From contig JANNLG010000190.1 of assembly GCA_031396695.1 (NCBI GenBank), forward strand, positions 1-64,000: a DNA stretch of 64,000 nt. The letters run 5' to 3'. The position numbers and the translations under genes are program-made. The stretch's first letter is position 1; every line of letters begins with the position of its first letter. This DNA is from VGRW01 sp031396695. Its GTDB lineage: Bacteria > Myxococcota_A > UBA9160 > SZUA-336. This document shows positions 15,908 to 23,662 of this stretch, piece after piece. The notes beneath the pieces are model-generated. The model saw only the letters and a program-made list of their open reading frames with translations. It made no database searches and was not told the DNA's origin.

Positions 15908-16896
15908 GAGCCCCAGGTGAAGCCCGAGCCGAAGCCGGCCATGGCGATCAGGTCGCCCTCGCGGATCCGGCCAGCCTCGACGCACTCGTGCAGGAGCATG
16001 GGGATCGAGGCCGCCGAGCAGTTCCCGTATTTCTGGATGTTGTTGTAGGTGCGCTCGGGCGGAATACCGAGCTTCTGCGCGACGAACTCGTTGATGCGCA
16101 GGTTCGCCTGGTGGAACAAGAACAAGCTCACGTCGGAGAGCTGGCACTTGTTGTGGGCCAGCGCCTCTTCGATCACCTCGGGCATGCGCTGGACCGCGTG
16201 CTTGAACACGAAGCGGCCCTCCATCTGCGGAAAATGGCGCGCCTCGTCGATCATTTCGTGGGTGATGCGCTGAGGCCAGAACGACGAGCCGGGCGCCTCG
16301 ACCCAGAGCTTCTTGGCGTGCTTGCCCTCGGCATGAGTGTGGACGGAGAGGATGCCTCGGTTGGCGTCGGGCGACGCCTCGAGCACCACTGCGCCTGCGC
16401 CGTCGCCGAAGATCACCGCCACGTCGCGGCCGCGGGTCGTCAGGTCGATGCCGGTCGAGTGCACTTCGGCGCCGACCACGAGCACGCGGTCGTACTGGCC
16501 CGAGGCGACGTACAGCTCGCCGACCTGCAGCGCGTACAGGAAGCCCGTGCACTGGCAGCGCACGTCCATGGCGGGGCAGCCCGCGAGGCCGAGATGGTCC
16601 TGCAGGAAGCAGGAGATGCCCGGGAAATCGTGCTGCGGCGAGAGCGAGGCCACCAGGATCGCGTCGATCTGCGCGGGCTCGATGCCGGCGTTCGCGATCG
16701 CTTGCACGGCGGCCCGGTGGGCGAGCTCGGCCGGGCCCATGCCCGCGTCGACGTGATGGCGCTCGGCGATGCCGGTGCGCTGCTGGATCCACTCGTCGCT
16801 CGTATCCATGAGCTTGCAGAGATCCGCGTTCGTCACCACGCGCGGCGGCACGTACATGCCCGTGCCCGCGACCCGAACGCTGCGCATCACCCTCAT
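15889..16896 (-). CDS. 3-oxoacyl-ACP synthase III-like (FabH family)
   Basis: A 335-residue thiolase-fold condensing enzyme. The active cysteine is C116 (RCQCTGF), with the histidine in FLFHQANLRI and asparagine in NIQKYGNCSAAS completing the FabH Cys-His-Asn triad. The ending GFGSGFTWGSALIRW is typical. FabH starts fatty acid synthesis by condensing acetyl-CoA with malonyl-ACP; relatives act in natural-product or hydrocarbon pathways. QCTG instead of the common NAC/SAC motif suggests a specialised member. Its ATG overlaps the hflX stop (ATGA), and GAGGGAGGGAAG lies just upstream. No other fatty-acid synthesis gene is adjacent, so a housekeeping role is not certain. Confidence 0.85.
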   Translation of the reverse strand: MRVMRSVRVAGTGMYVPPRVVTNADLCKLMDTSDEWIQQRTGIAERHHVDAGMGPAELAHRAAVQAIANAGIEPAQIDAILVASLSPQHDFPGISCFLQDHLGLAGCPAMDVRCQCTGFLYALQVGELYVASGQYDRVLVVGAEVHSTGIDLTTRGRDVAVIFGDGAGAVVLEASPDANRGILSVHTHAEGKHAKKLWVEAPGSSFWPQRITHEMIDEARHFPQMEGRFVFKHAVQRMPEVIEEALAHNKCQLSDVSLFLFHQANLRINEFVAQKLGIPPERTYNNIQKYGNCSAASIPMLLHECVEAGRIREGDLIAMAGFGSGFTWGSALIRW

Positions 16897-18542
16897 CGCT
16901 TCCCTCCCTCGAAGACCACTCGCTCCACGGCCTGCAGCATCTCCTCGATCCCTTCGCCGTTCAAGGCGGAAATCGGCAGACCCGCGAACCGCTTCGCCAG
17001 ATTTTCGCGCTCGTCGGGCGCGACGCGATCGGATTTGTTCAGGATCAGAACTTCCGGTTTGTCGTCGAGCTCGAGCTCCGCGAGGATGCCGCGCACCGCC
17101 TCGACCTGCTGCGGGAGCTGCGGGCTCGACGCGTCGACCACGTGCAGGAGCACGGTCGCGTCGCGGATCTCCTCGAGCGTGGATTTGAAGCCCGCCACCA
17201 GCTCGGTCGGCAGATCGCGAATGAAGCCGACGGTGTCGGTGATGATCACGTCGCGCTCGCGCGGGAAGCGCAGGCGCCGCGCCGAGGTGTCGACGGTGGC
17301 GAACAGCTTGTCGGCAGCAATCACGTCGCTCTTGGTGAGCCGGTTCAGCAGCGTCGACTTGCCCGCGTTGGTGTAGCCGACGATCGAGAGCACCGGCAGG
17401 CCCTCACTTTTGCGCCGCGCCCGACGTGTCTCGCGCTGGCGCGTGACCTCTTTCAAGTTGCGTTCGAGCAGCGTGATGCGATCGCGCACGCGCCGGCGAT
17501 CGGTCTCGAGCTTCGTCTCGCCGGGTCCGCGCCCGCCGATTCCGCCCTGCAGCCGGCTCATGCCTTCGCTCTGGCCGGCCAGCCGCGGCAAGCGGTACTT
17601 CTGCTGCGCGAGCTCGACCTGCAGCTTCGCTTCCTTGGTGCGCGCGTTCTGCGCGAAGATGTCGAGGATCAGCTGCGTGCGGTCGACGATGCGCGCCTCG
17701 ACGATGTCGGTGATCGCGCGCAGCTGACCGGGCGTGAGATCGCGGTCGAACAGCACCAGCGTCGCGCCTTGCTGCCACGCGCGCGTGACCAGGTCCTTGA
17801 TCTTGCCGGGACCGACCAGGTAGCGCGGATCGGCCCGCGGCCGACGCTGGCGCACGGTGTCGACGATCTGCAGTCCGGCGGTGCGCGCGAGCTCGCGCAT
17901 CTCGCTGCAGCGCTCGTCGGCCCAGGTGTCGTTGCCGAGCTCCACGCAGACGAGCACCGCACGCTCGCCCTTGCCTTCGACGGCGATGCCCTTCTGCGCT
18001 TCGCCGAAGCTCGCCTCCAGCTCGTCGATCCACTCCAGGAAGTCGAAGTCGATCAGGCTCGGCGACATCAAATCGTGTCGCGTGACGGACTCGCCTTCCG
18101 AGTCGGGCGGCTGCAGCGATGCGTAGTCGACCTTGTCGGGCAGGCCGTGGGAGTCGACCAGCACGGCGACCATCGCGTCCAGTCTTAGCAGCGCGAGATC
18201 GGTGAGATCGTCCTGCGTGAGCCGCTCGCCGCGCAGGTGCGTGTGGATGCAGCGCAAGCCGCGAAAACGCCCCGCGCCCGCGCGCACGCGCTTGAAGTCG
18301 GGCAGCGTGATCGAGAACGCGTCGCCGACCATCACGTACTCGACGCGTCCGCCGCGCCCGAGCAGCACCCCCACCTGCCGCCCGCACTCGAACGACAGCT
18401 CCGCGATCTGGCGCGCGAACTCCTGCGTGACCAGGCGCTCGCGCGGGAGCTTGCGCTTGTACAGGTTCTCGAGGCGACGGAGCTGGCTGGCTTTCAGTCC
18501 GTAGGTCTGACCGTAGAGCTCGGAGATCGCGGTTCCCTTCAG
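16893..18542 (-). CDS. hflX: GTPase HflX
   Basis: A ribosome-associated GTPase of the long HflX type, about 549 residues. The N-terminal region carries LYGQTYGLKASQLRRLENLY and GLRCIHTHLRGERLTQDDL, followed by the HflX domain (RRPRADPRYLVGPGK, GIGGRGPGETKLETDRR). The GTPase has G1 GYTNAGKST, G3 DTVGFI and G4 NKSD. HflX splits stalled 70S ribosomes in stress. There is no ATG, GTG or TTG in frame near the conserved N-terminus. The only plausible start overlapping the upstream stop is CTG at 18542 (CTGA overlap with the LLM gene), so the start is uncertain. The gene lies between an LLM oxidoreductase and the FabH-like gene, overlapping both by four bases. Confidence 0.9.
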   Translation of the reverse strand: MKGTAISELYGQTYGLKASQLRRLENLYKRKLPRERLVTQEFARQIAELSFECGRQVGVLLGRGGRVEYVMVGDAFSITLPDFKRVRAGAGRFRGLRCIHTHLRGERLTQDDLTDLALLRLDAMVAVLVDSHGLPDKVDYASLQPPDSEGESVTRHDLMSPSLIDFDFLEWIDELEASFGEAQKGIAVEGKGERAVLVCVELGNDTWADERCSEMRELARTAGLQIVDTVRQRRPRADPRYLVGPGKIKDLVTRAWQQGATLVLFDRDLTPGQLRAITDIVEARIVDRTQLILDIFAQNARTKEAKLQVELAQQKYRLPRLAGQSEGMSRLQGGIGGRGPGETKLETDRRRVRDRITLLERNLKEVTRQRETRRARRKSEGLPVLSIVGYTNAGKSTLLNRLTKSDVIAADKLFATVDTSARRLRFPRERDVIITDTVGFIRDLPTELVAGFKSTLEEIRDATVLLHVVDASSPQLPQQVEAVRGILAELELDDKPEVLILNKSDRVAPDERENLAKRFAGLPISALNGEGIEEMLQAVERVVFEGGKR

Positions 18543-19381
18543 CCGAGCTTGCGCGCGAGTTCGGCGTAGCGGTCGAGCAGGGGTAGCGTTTTTTCCGCCG
18601 GCTCGGGTGGGAGCCCGAACACCACGCGCGTGACGCCAGCCTCGCGCGCCTTCGCGAGCTCCGCGGGGATCGGGCCCATGCCGAAGATCGAGACCTCGAA
18701 GGTCGCCGGATCGCGACCCGCGGCGAGCAGCAGTTCGCGCAGCTCCGGCAGGCGCGTCACGATCTCGTCGCGGCCGAAGATCGGCATCCAGCCGTCGCCG
18801 TACTCGACCGCGCGCTTCGCGCCCTTCGGGAAACCGCCGCCGACGTGGATCGGCGGGTGCGGCAACTGCCGTGGCTTGGGCCAGGTCAGGATCGGATCGA
18901 AGTCGACCAGCTTGCCGTGGAATTCCGCCTTCGACTTCGTCCAGATCTCCTTCATCGCGAGCACACGCTCGCGCATCAGCGAGATGCGCGTTCTGAAATC
19001 GGTGCCGTGGTTGCGCATCTCCTCGGCGTTCCAGCCCGCGCCGATGCCGAACAGGAAGCGGCCGTTCGACACGCGGTCGAGCGTCGCGACGCACTTCGCG
19101 AGCTGGATCGGATCGCGCTGCACGACCAGGCAGATGCCCGTCGCGAGCTTGATCGTGGTCGTGACCGCGGCCGCCGCCGCGAGCGCGGCGAACGGCTCCA
19201 GCACGTCGTAGTACATTTTGGGAAGCTCGGGTCCGCCGGGCCACGGCGACTCGCGTTTCGCCGGAATGTGCGAGTGCTCGGGGAACCAGAGCGACTCGAA
19301 GCCGCGCGCCTCCGCCTCGCGCGCGAGCTGCGCGGGCTGGATCGAGTAGTCCGTCGGGAAGATCGTGAGCCCGTACTTCAT
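18539..19381 (-). CDS. LLM-class (F420-dependent type) oxidoreductase
   Basis: A 280-residue TIM-barrel enzyme of the luciferase-like superfamily, with MKYGLTIFPTDYSI, FESLWFPEHSHIP, LATGICLVVQRDP and VSNGRFLFGIGAGWNAEEM. This last segment is typical of the F420-dependent probable oxidoreductases of mycobacteria and related sequences. The substrate is unknown. The ATG lies six bases after a TAGAAT element with no ribosome-binding site. It heads a three-gene overlapping unit with hflX and the FabH-like gene. It is only distantly similar to the LLM protein encoded at 12101-12943. Confidence 0.87.
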   Translation of the reverse strand: MKYGLTIFPTDYSIQPAQLAREAEARGFESLWFPEHSHIPAKRESPWPGGPELPKMYYDVLEPFAALAAAAAVTTTIKLATGICLVVQRDPIQLAKCVATLDRVSNGRFLFGIGAGWNAEEMRNHGTDFRTRISLMRERVLAMKEIWTKSKAEFHGKLVDFDPILTWPKPRQLPHPPIHVGGGFPKGAKRAVEYGDGWMPIFGRDEIVTRLPELRELLLAAGRDPATFEVSIFGMGPIPAELAKAREAGVTRVVFGLPPEPAEKTLPLLDRYAELARKLG

Positions 19382-19393
19382 GGCGGCATTCTA
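19382..19393 (-). promoter_or_regulatory. Leaderless-type -10 element (TAGAAT)
   Basis: TAGAAT on the minus strand ends six bases before the ATG of the LLM gene, with only GCCGCC between, so no Shine-Dalgarno sequence is possible. It would drive the LLM-hflX-fabH unit. Confidence 0.55.
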
Positions 19394-19413
19394 CGCCGCG
19401 AGGCGCGCGCGGT

Positions 19414-20103
19414 TCACGGAAACACCCGGTACCAGAACCAGCGCGTGCCCGGCTCGAACTCGAGCCGCACGTCGCGCAGCTCGACGCCGTCGAGCGAGAG
19501 ACCGTCGAGCTCGAGCGTGCGCGGCGTCTCGGGCCAGTCGAGCGTCGGGAAGCGCAGCCAGAGCTCGGCTTTGCCGAAGGCCGCGAGCTCGGCGTTCTCG
19601 ATCGAGGCGCGCGGATCCACGTCGGCGGCGCACGGCTCGGGCGAGAGATCGACGGTCTTGGTCACGAGCTCGTAGCGCTCCGGCGCCGCGCGCCGCCCCG
19701 CGTCGCCGACCAGCGCCAGCGACGCGAGCCTCGCGCGCCAGGTGCCCGGGCCGTCGAGCGTGAGCCGCACCAGCGTCGTGCCCGGTCGGCCGCTCGAGTC
19801 GCCGGGCGAGAGCAGCGGCACGGGCAGCGGCGGGAACACGATGAACCACATGCCCGCGTCCCAGTCGCAGACCGCGGCGGTGACGCTCGCGGTCGGCGAG
19901 AAGCTCGCGCGCGCGAGCGACGCGTCGTGCGAGAGCGCGTGACCGATGCGACCGGGCGCGACTTCGAAGTCCTCGCCGGGTTCCACGGGCGTCGTGTCCG
20001 CCCCACGCAAGGACGTGTAGGTCTCGCGCGCGACGGCGATGCAGCCCGCGCTCGAGACGCCGAGTGCGAGCGAGAGCAGAAGCGCGTTTCTTGGGACTCT
20101 CAT
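19414..20103 (-). CDS. Hypothetical lipoprotein
   Basis: A 229-residue protein with a type II signal sequence: a hydrophobic stretch after MRVPRN ending in the lipobox VSSAGC. The mature part is mainly beta-rich, with short hydrophobic stretches (MWFIVFPPLPVPLL) and a WFWYRVFP C-terminus. I recognise no domain. It should be anchored to the inner or outer membrane facing the periplasm. It is divergent from glmU with a 172-base gap that shows no clear promoter for either gene. Confidence 0.7.
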   Translation of the reverse strand: MRVPRNALLLSLALGVSSAGCIAVARETYTSLRGADTTPVEPGEDFEVAPGRIGHALSHDASLARASFSPTASVTAAVCDWDAGMWFIVFPPLPVPLLSPGDSSGRPGTTLVRLTLDGPGTWRARLASLALVGDAGRRAAPERYELVTKTVDLSPEPCAADVDPRASIENAELAAFGKAELWLRFPTLDWPETPRTLELDGLSLDGVELRDVRLEFEPGTRWFWYRVFP

Positions 20104-20275
20104 GCCGGCGATCGGCAGCGATTCTCGGCCACGATCGCGCGCATGTCACTTCCGCGACAGGCTCGACGCCCTCGCCCGACCTCGCTGGCCCCGTCGACTC
20201 CCGGGCTCGAGTTCGGGATGCTTCTCAAGCACCGGATGATCCGTGGCCGATCATCGCGGAATCAGGAGTGAATCC

Positions 20276-21670
20276 ATGGCTCGGGGCGATCTGGCGCTGG
20301 TCTTGATGGCGGCGGGAAAGGGCACGCGAATGCGTTCGCGTCTACCCAAGGTTCTGCACCCCGTCTGCGGCCGGCCGATCCTGATGCACGCGCTCGAGCT
20401 CGGGCGCGAGCTCGGCGCCACGCGCCGGATCGTGATCGTGGGCACGGGCGAGGCAGAGGTCCGCGCGGCCGTCGCGGGCCAGGACGTGGAACTCGTGCGC
20501 CAGACCGAGCAGCTCGGCACCGCGCACGCGGCGCTGCAGACGCGCGCGGCGCTGGCGGATCACGACGGTCCCGTGATCGTGATGAACGGCGACCACCCGC
20601 TCTACCGCGCACGCACGCTCGCGGGACTGCGCGACGCCTGGCAGGCGCACAAGGCGGGGCTCGCCATCCTGGTCACGGAGCTGCCCGACCCGGCCGGCTA
20701 CGGGCGCGTGTTGCGGGACTCGTCGGGCCGCGTCGCCCGCGTGGTCGAAGAGAACGAGTGCTCCGCCACCCTGCGGCGCGTGCGCGAGGTGAACCTGGGC
20801 GCGTACTGCGCGGACGCGCGCACGCTGTTCGAGCTGCTCGCGCGTGTGCGCAACGACAACGCCAAATCCGAGTACTACATCACCGATCTGATCGAGATCG
20901 CGCTGGCGAGCGGACACTCCGTCGAGAGCGCCGCGGCCGAAGACTGGCGCGAGTCGCTCGGCATCAACACGCGCGCCGAGCTGGCACAGGCCGAGTCACT
21001 GCTGCGCGAGCGGATCGCGCTCAAGCTCATGCACGACGGCGTCACGCTCACGCACCCGCAGACGGCGTTCATCGACGTCGACGTCGAGATCGGCGAGGAC
21101 ACGGTGATCGGAGCGGGCGTCACGATCCGCGCCGGCTCGCGGATCGGCTCGGGCTGCCGGATCGATCCGGGCGCGGTGATCGAGGCGTCGCTGATCGGCG
21201 ACGACTGCTGGATCAAACCGGGCTGCTTCTTCGAGAGCGCGCGCGTCGGCAGCCGCTGCGAGGTCGGTCCCAACGCGCACCTGCGGCCCGGCGCGGATCT
21301 GCGCGACGACGTGCGCGTGGGCAACTACGTCGAGATCAAGAACTCCGTGCTCGGCGCGGGCACCAAGGCCGACCACCTGTCCTACATCGGCGACGCGGAC
21401 GTGGGCGAGGGCGTGACGATCGGCTGTGGCGCCATCACGGTGAACTACGACGGGGCGAAGAAGACGCGAACCACGATCGGCGACCGCGCCTTCATCGGCT
21501 GCAATTCGAATCTGATCGCGCCGCTGGCCATCGAATCCGAAGCGTACGTCGCCGCGGGCTCGACGATCACGAAGGCCGTTCCTGGCGGAGCACTCGCGGT
21601 GGCGCGCGCGCAGCAGCGGGTGATCGAGGGTTGGCGCAAGAAGCGGTTCGGCGACGGCGGACACGAGTAG
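20276..21670 (+). CDS. glmU: Bifunctional UDP-GlcNAc pyrophosphorylase / GlcN-1-P acetyltransferase
   Basis: A 464-residue enzyme making UDP-N-acetylglucosamine for peptidoglycan and lipopolysaccharide. The N-terminal uridylyltransferase half has the nucleotide loop LMAAGKGTRMRSRLPKVLH and NGDHPL. The C-terminal half is a left-handed beta helix built of hexapeptide repeats (about residues 255-440). It carries the acetyltransferase residues around LRPGADLRDDVRVGNYVEIK and NYDGAKKTRTTIGD. The ATG follows CAGGAG. It lies 21 bases upstream of glmS, so two consecutive parts of the same pathway are cotranscribed. Confidence 0.97.
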   Translation: MARGDLALVLMAAGKGTRMRSRLPKVLHPVCGRPILMHALELGRELGATRRIVIVGTGEAEVRAAVAGQDVELVRQTEQLGTAHAALQTRAALADHDGPVIVMNGDHPLYRARTLAGLRDAWQAHKAGLAILVTELPDPAGYGRVLRDSSGRVARVVEENECSATLRRVREVNLGAYCADARTLFELLARVRNDNAKSEYYITDLIEIALASGHSVESAAAEDWRESLGINTRAELAQAESLLRERIALKLMHDGVTLTHPQTAFIDVDVEIGEDTVIGAGVTIRAGSRIGSGCRIDPGAVIEASLIGDDCWIKPGCFFESARVGSRCEVGPNAHLRPGADLRDDVRVGNYVEIKNSVLGAGTKADHLSYIGDADVGEGVTIGCGAITVNYDGAKKTRTTIGDRAFIGCNSNLIAPLAIESEAYVAAGSTITKAVPGGALAVARAQQRVIEGWRKKRFGDGGHE

Positions 21671-21691
21671 AAAGCGCGGAGGGAGAATTCG

Positions 21692-23530
21692 GTGTGTGGA
21701 ATCGTCGGCTACGTCGGACACAGTGACCGCGCGCAGGACGTGATCCTCGACGGCCTGCGGCGGCTCGAGTATCGCGGCTACGACTCGGCGGGCATCGCGG
21801 TGCTGGTCGACGGAAAGCTGCGCGTGATCCGCGCGCAGGGCAAGCTCCTGAACCTCGAGAGCGCGCTGCGCGACGTTCCGCTGGCCGGCTCGATCGGCAT
21901 CGGTCACACGCGCTGGGCCACGCACGGCAAGCCGAGCGAACGCAACGCCCATCCGCACGTGGCCGGCACCGTGGCGGTGATCGGGAACGGCATCGTCGAG
22001 AACTTCCGCGAGCTGCGCGACGAATTGGAGCGCACCGGTTGCGTGTTCAAGAGCGACACCGACACGGAGATCATCTCGCACCTCGTGTACGAAGCGCGCA
22101 AGCGCGGCGCGTCGCTGCTCGAAGCGGTTCGCGAATCGGTCCAGCGGCTCGAGGGCTCGTGCGCGATCGCGGTGATCGACGAGTCGTCGCCCGACGAGAT
22201 CCTGATCGCGAAGAACGGCGGCAATCCGATCGTGGTCGGTCACGGCAAGGGCGAGAACTTCGTCGCGAGCGACATCCCCACGCTGATCCCGTACACGCGC
22301 GAGATCCAGATCCTGCACGATCGCGAGCTCGCGCACGTGACGCGCGAGGGCATCCAGATCACGACCTTCGCCGGCACCGCGGTCGAGCGCGAGCGCAAGC
22401 AGATCCAGTGGGATCCCGTTCAAGCAGAGAAAGGCGGCTACGACCGCTTCATGCAGAAGGAAATCTTCGAGCAGCCGCGCGCGATCGGCGACACGATCGG
22501 CGCGCGCGTGCTCGAGGTCGAGGGCGACATCGACCTCGACGGCATCGCGCTCGACCCCGCCTGGGTGCGCGATCTCCTGGGCGTGCACCTGGTCGCCTGC
22601 GGCGGCGCCTGGCACGCGAGTCTGATCGGCCGCGCGATGATCGAGCGGCTGGCGCGCATCCCGTGCGACGTCGACCTGGCCAGCGAGTATCGCTACCGCG
22701 AGCCGATCGTCACGAACCGCCACCTGGTCGTGCCCGTGTCCCAGTCCGGCGAGACCGCCGACACGATCGCGGCGCTGCGCGAGGCGACCGAGCGAGGCGC
22801 GAAGTCACTCGCGATCTGCAACGTGCACGAGAGCACGATCGCGCGCGCAGCGGACTGGGTGCTCTACACGCACGCCGGGCCCGAGATCGGCGTCGCCTCC
22901 ACCAAGTGCTTCGTGGCGCAGATCGTCGCGCTCTACCTACTCGCGCTGAAGCTCGGCATCATGCGCGGCACGCTCACGCGCGAAGAGGTGCGCCGCCACG
23001 GCAAGGAGCTGCGCCGCCTGCCGCGCCTGGTCGAGCAGACGCTGGGACTGTGGGCGCACACCGAGACGATCGCGCGCCGCCACCAGCACGCGCGCGACTT
23101 CCTGTACCTGGGCAAGGGCTACGGCTTCCCGATCGCGCTCGAGGGCGCGCTGAAGCTGAAGGAGATCGCGTACATCCACGCCGAGGGCTACGCCTCGGGC
23201 GAGATGAAGCACGGCCCGATCGCGCTGATCGACGAGAACATGCCGGTGGTGCTGGTCGCGAATCAGCCGTCCGTCTACGCGAAGGTGGTGTCGAACGCCG
23301 AGGAGGCGCGCGCGCGCGGCGCGATCGTGATCGCGGTGGTCGACGAGGCCAACAAGGACGTCGATCGCTTCGCCGACGACGTGATCCGCGTGCCGACCAC
23401 CTGGAGCGAGCCGATGTCCGCACTGCTCGCGACCATTCCGCTGCAGATGCTCGCGTACCACGTCGCGACCCTGAAGGGCACCGACGTGGATCAACCCCGC
23501 AATCTCGCGAAGTCCGTCACCGTCGAGTAG
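21692..23530 (+). CDS. glmS: Glutamine:fructose-6-phosphate aminotransferase
   Basis: A 612-residue enzyme making glucosamine 6-phosphate, the first committed step to UDP-GlcNAc. It starts at GTG, so Cys2 becomes the N-terminal nucleophile of the glutaminase domain (CGIVGYVGH). The two SIS isomerase domains follow, with VPVSQSGETADT and the ending DQPRNLAKSVTVE, which is conserved in the family. No glmS ribozyme could fit in the 21-base gap to glmU. Downstream comes a structured intergenic repeat. Confidence 0.97.
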   Translation: MCGIVGYVGHSDRAQDVILDGLRRLEYRGYDSAGIAVLVDGKLRVIRAQGKLLNLESALRDVPLAGSIGIGHTRWATHGKPSERNAHPHVAGTVAVIGNGIVENFRELRDELERTGCVFKSDTDTEIISHLVYEARKRGASLLEAVRESVQRLEGSCAIAVIDESSPDEILIAKNGGNPIVVGHGKGENFVASDIPTLIPYTREIQILHDRELAHVTREGIQITTFAGTAVERERKQIQWDPVQAEKGGYDRFMQKEIFEQPRAIGDTIGARVLEVEGDIDLDGIALDPAWVRDLLGVHLVACGGAWHASLIGRAMIERLARIPCDVDLASEYRYREPIVTNRHLVVPVSQSGETADTIAALREATERGAKSLAICNVHESTIARAADWVLYTHAGPEIGVASTKCFVAQIVALYLLALKLGIMRGTLTREEVRRHGKELRRLPRLVEQTLGLWAHTETIARRHQHARDFLYLGKGYGFPIALEGALKLKEIAYIHAEGYASGEMKHGPIALIDENMPVVLVANQPSVYAKVVSNAEEARARGAIVIAVVDEANKDVDRFADDVIRVPTTWSEPMSALLATIPLQMLAYHVATLKGTDVDQPRNLAKSVTVE

Positions 23531-23540
23531 GACCTGCGGG

Positions 23541-23631
23541 ACCCGGCGCGGCATAGCCGCGCCACCCGCTCTACGCTCGCTCGCTACGCGCACGGCCTTC
23601 GGCCGGGCTCGCTGCGCGCTTCGCTTGCAGC
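23541..23631. repeat. Intergenic repeat, copy A
   Basis: This 91-base element follows glmS. It begins with a perfect hairpin (8-bp stem GGCGCGGC, loop ATA, 23545-23563). It also holds a second 5-bp hairpin (CGGCC-TTC-GGCCG) and ends in a stretch nearly identical to the end of copy B at 27176-27246. In both copies the hairpin comes first, directly after the last gene of an operon, so it may also end transcription. Confidence 0.7.
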
Positions 23632-23662
23632 GATCTGGCCCATCGGCGACCCTCGACCGCGG

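Noticed and set aside
21671..21691. Possible glmS ribozyme
   Set aside because: The 21-base gap is far too short, and glmS is cotranscribed with glmU.
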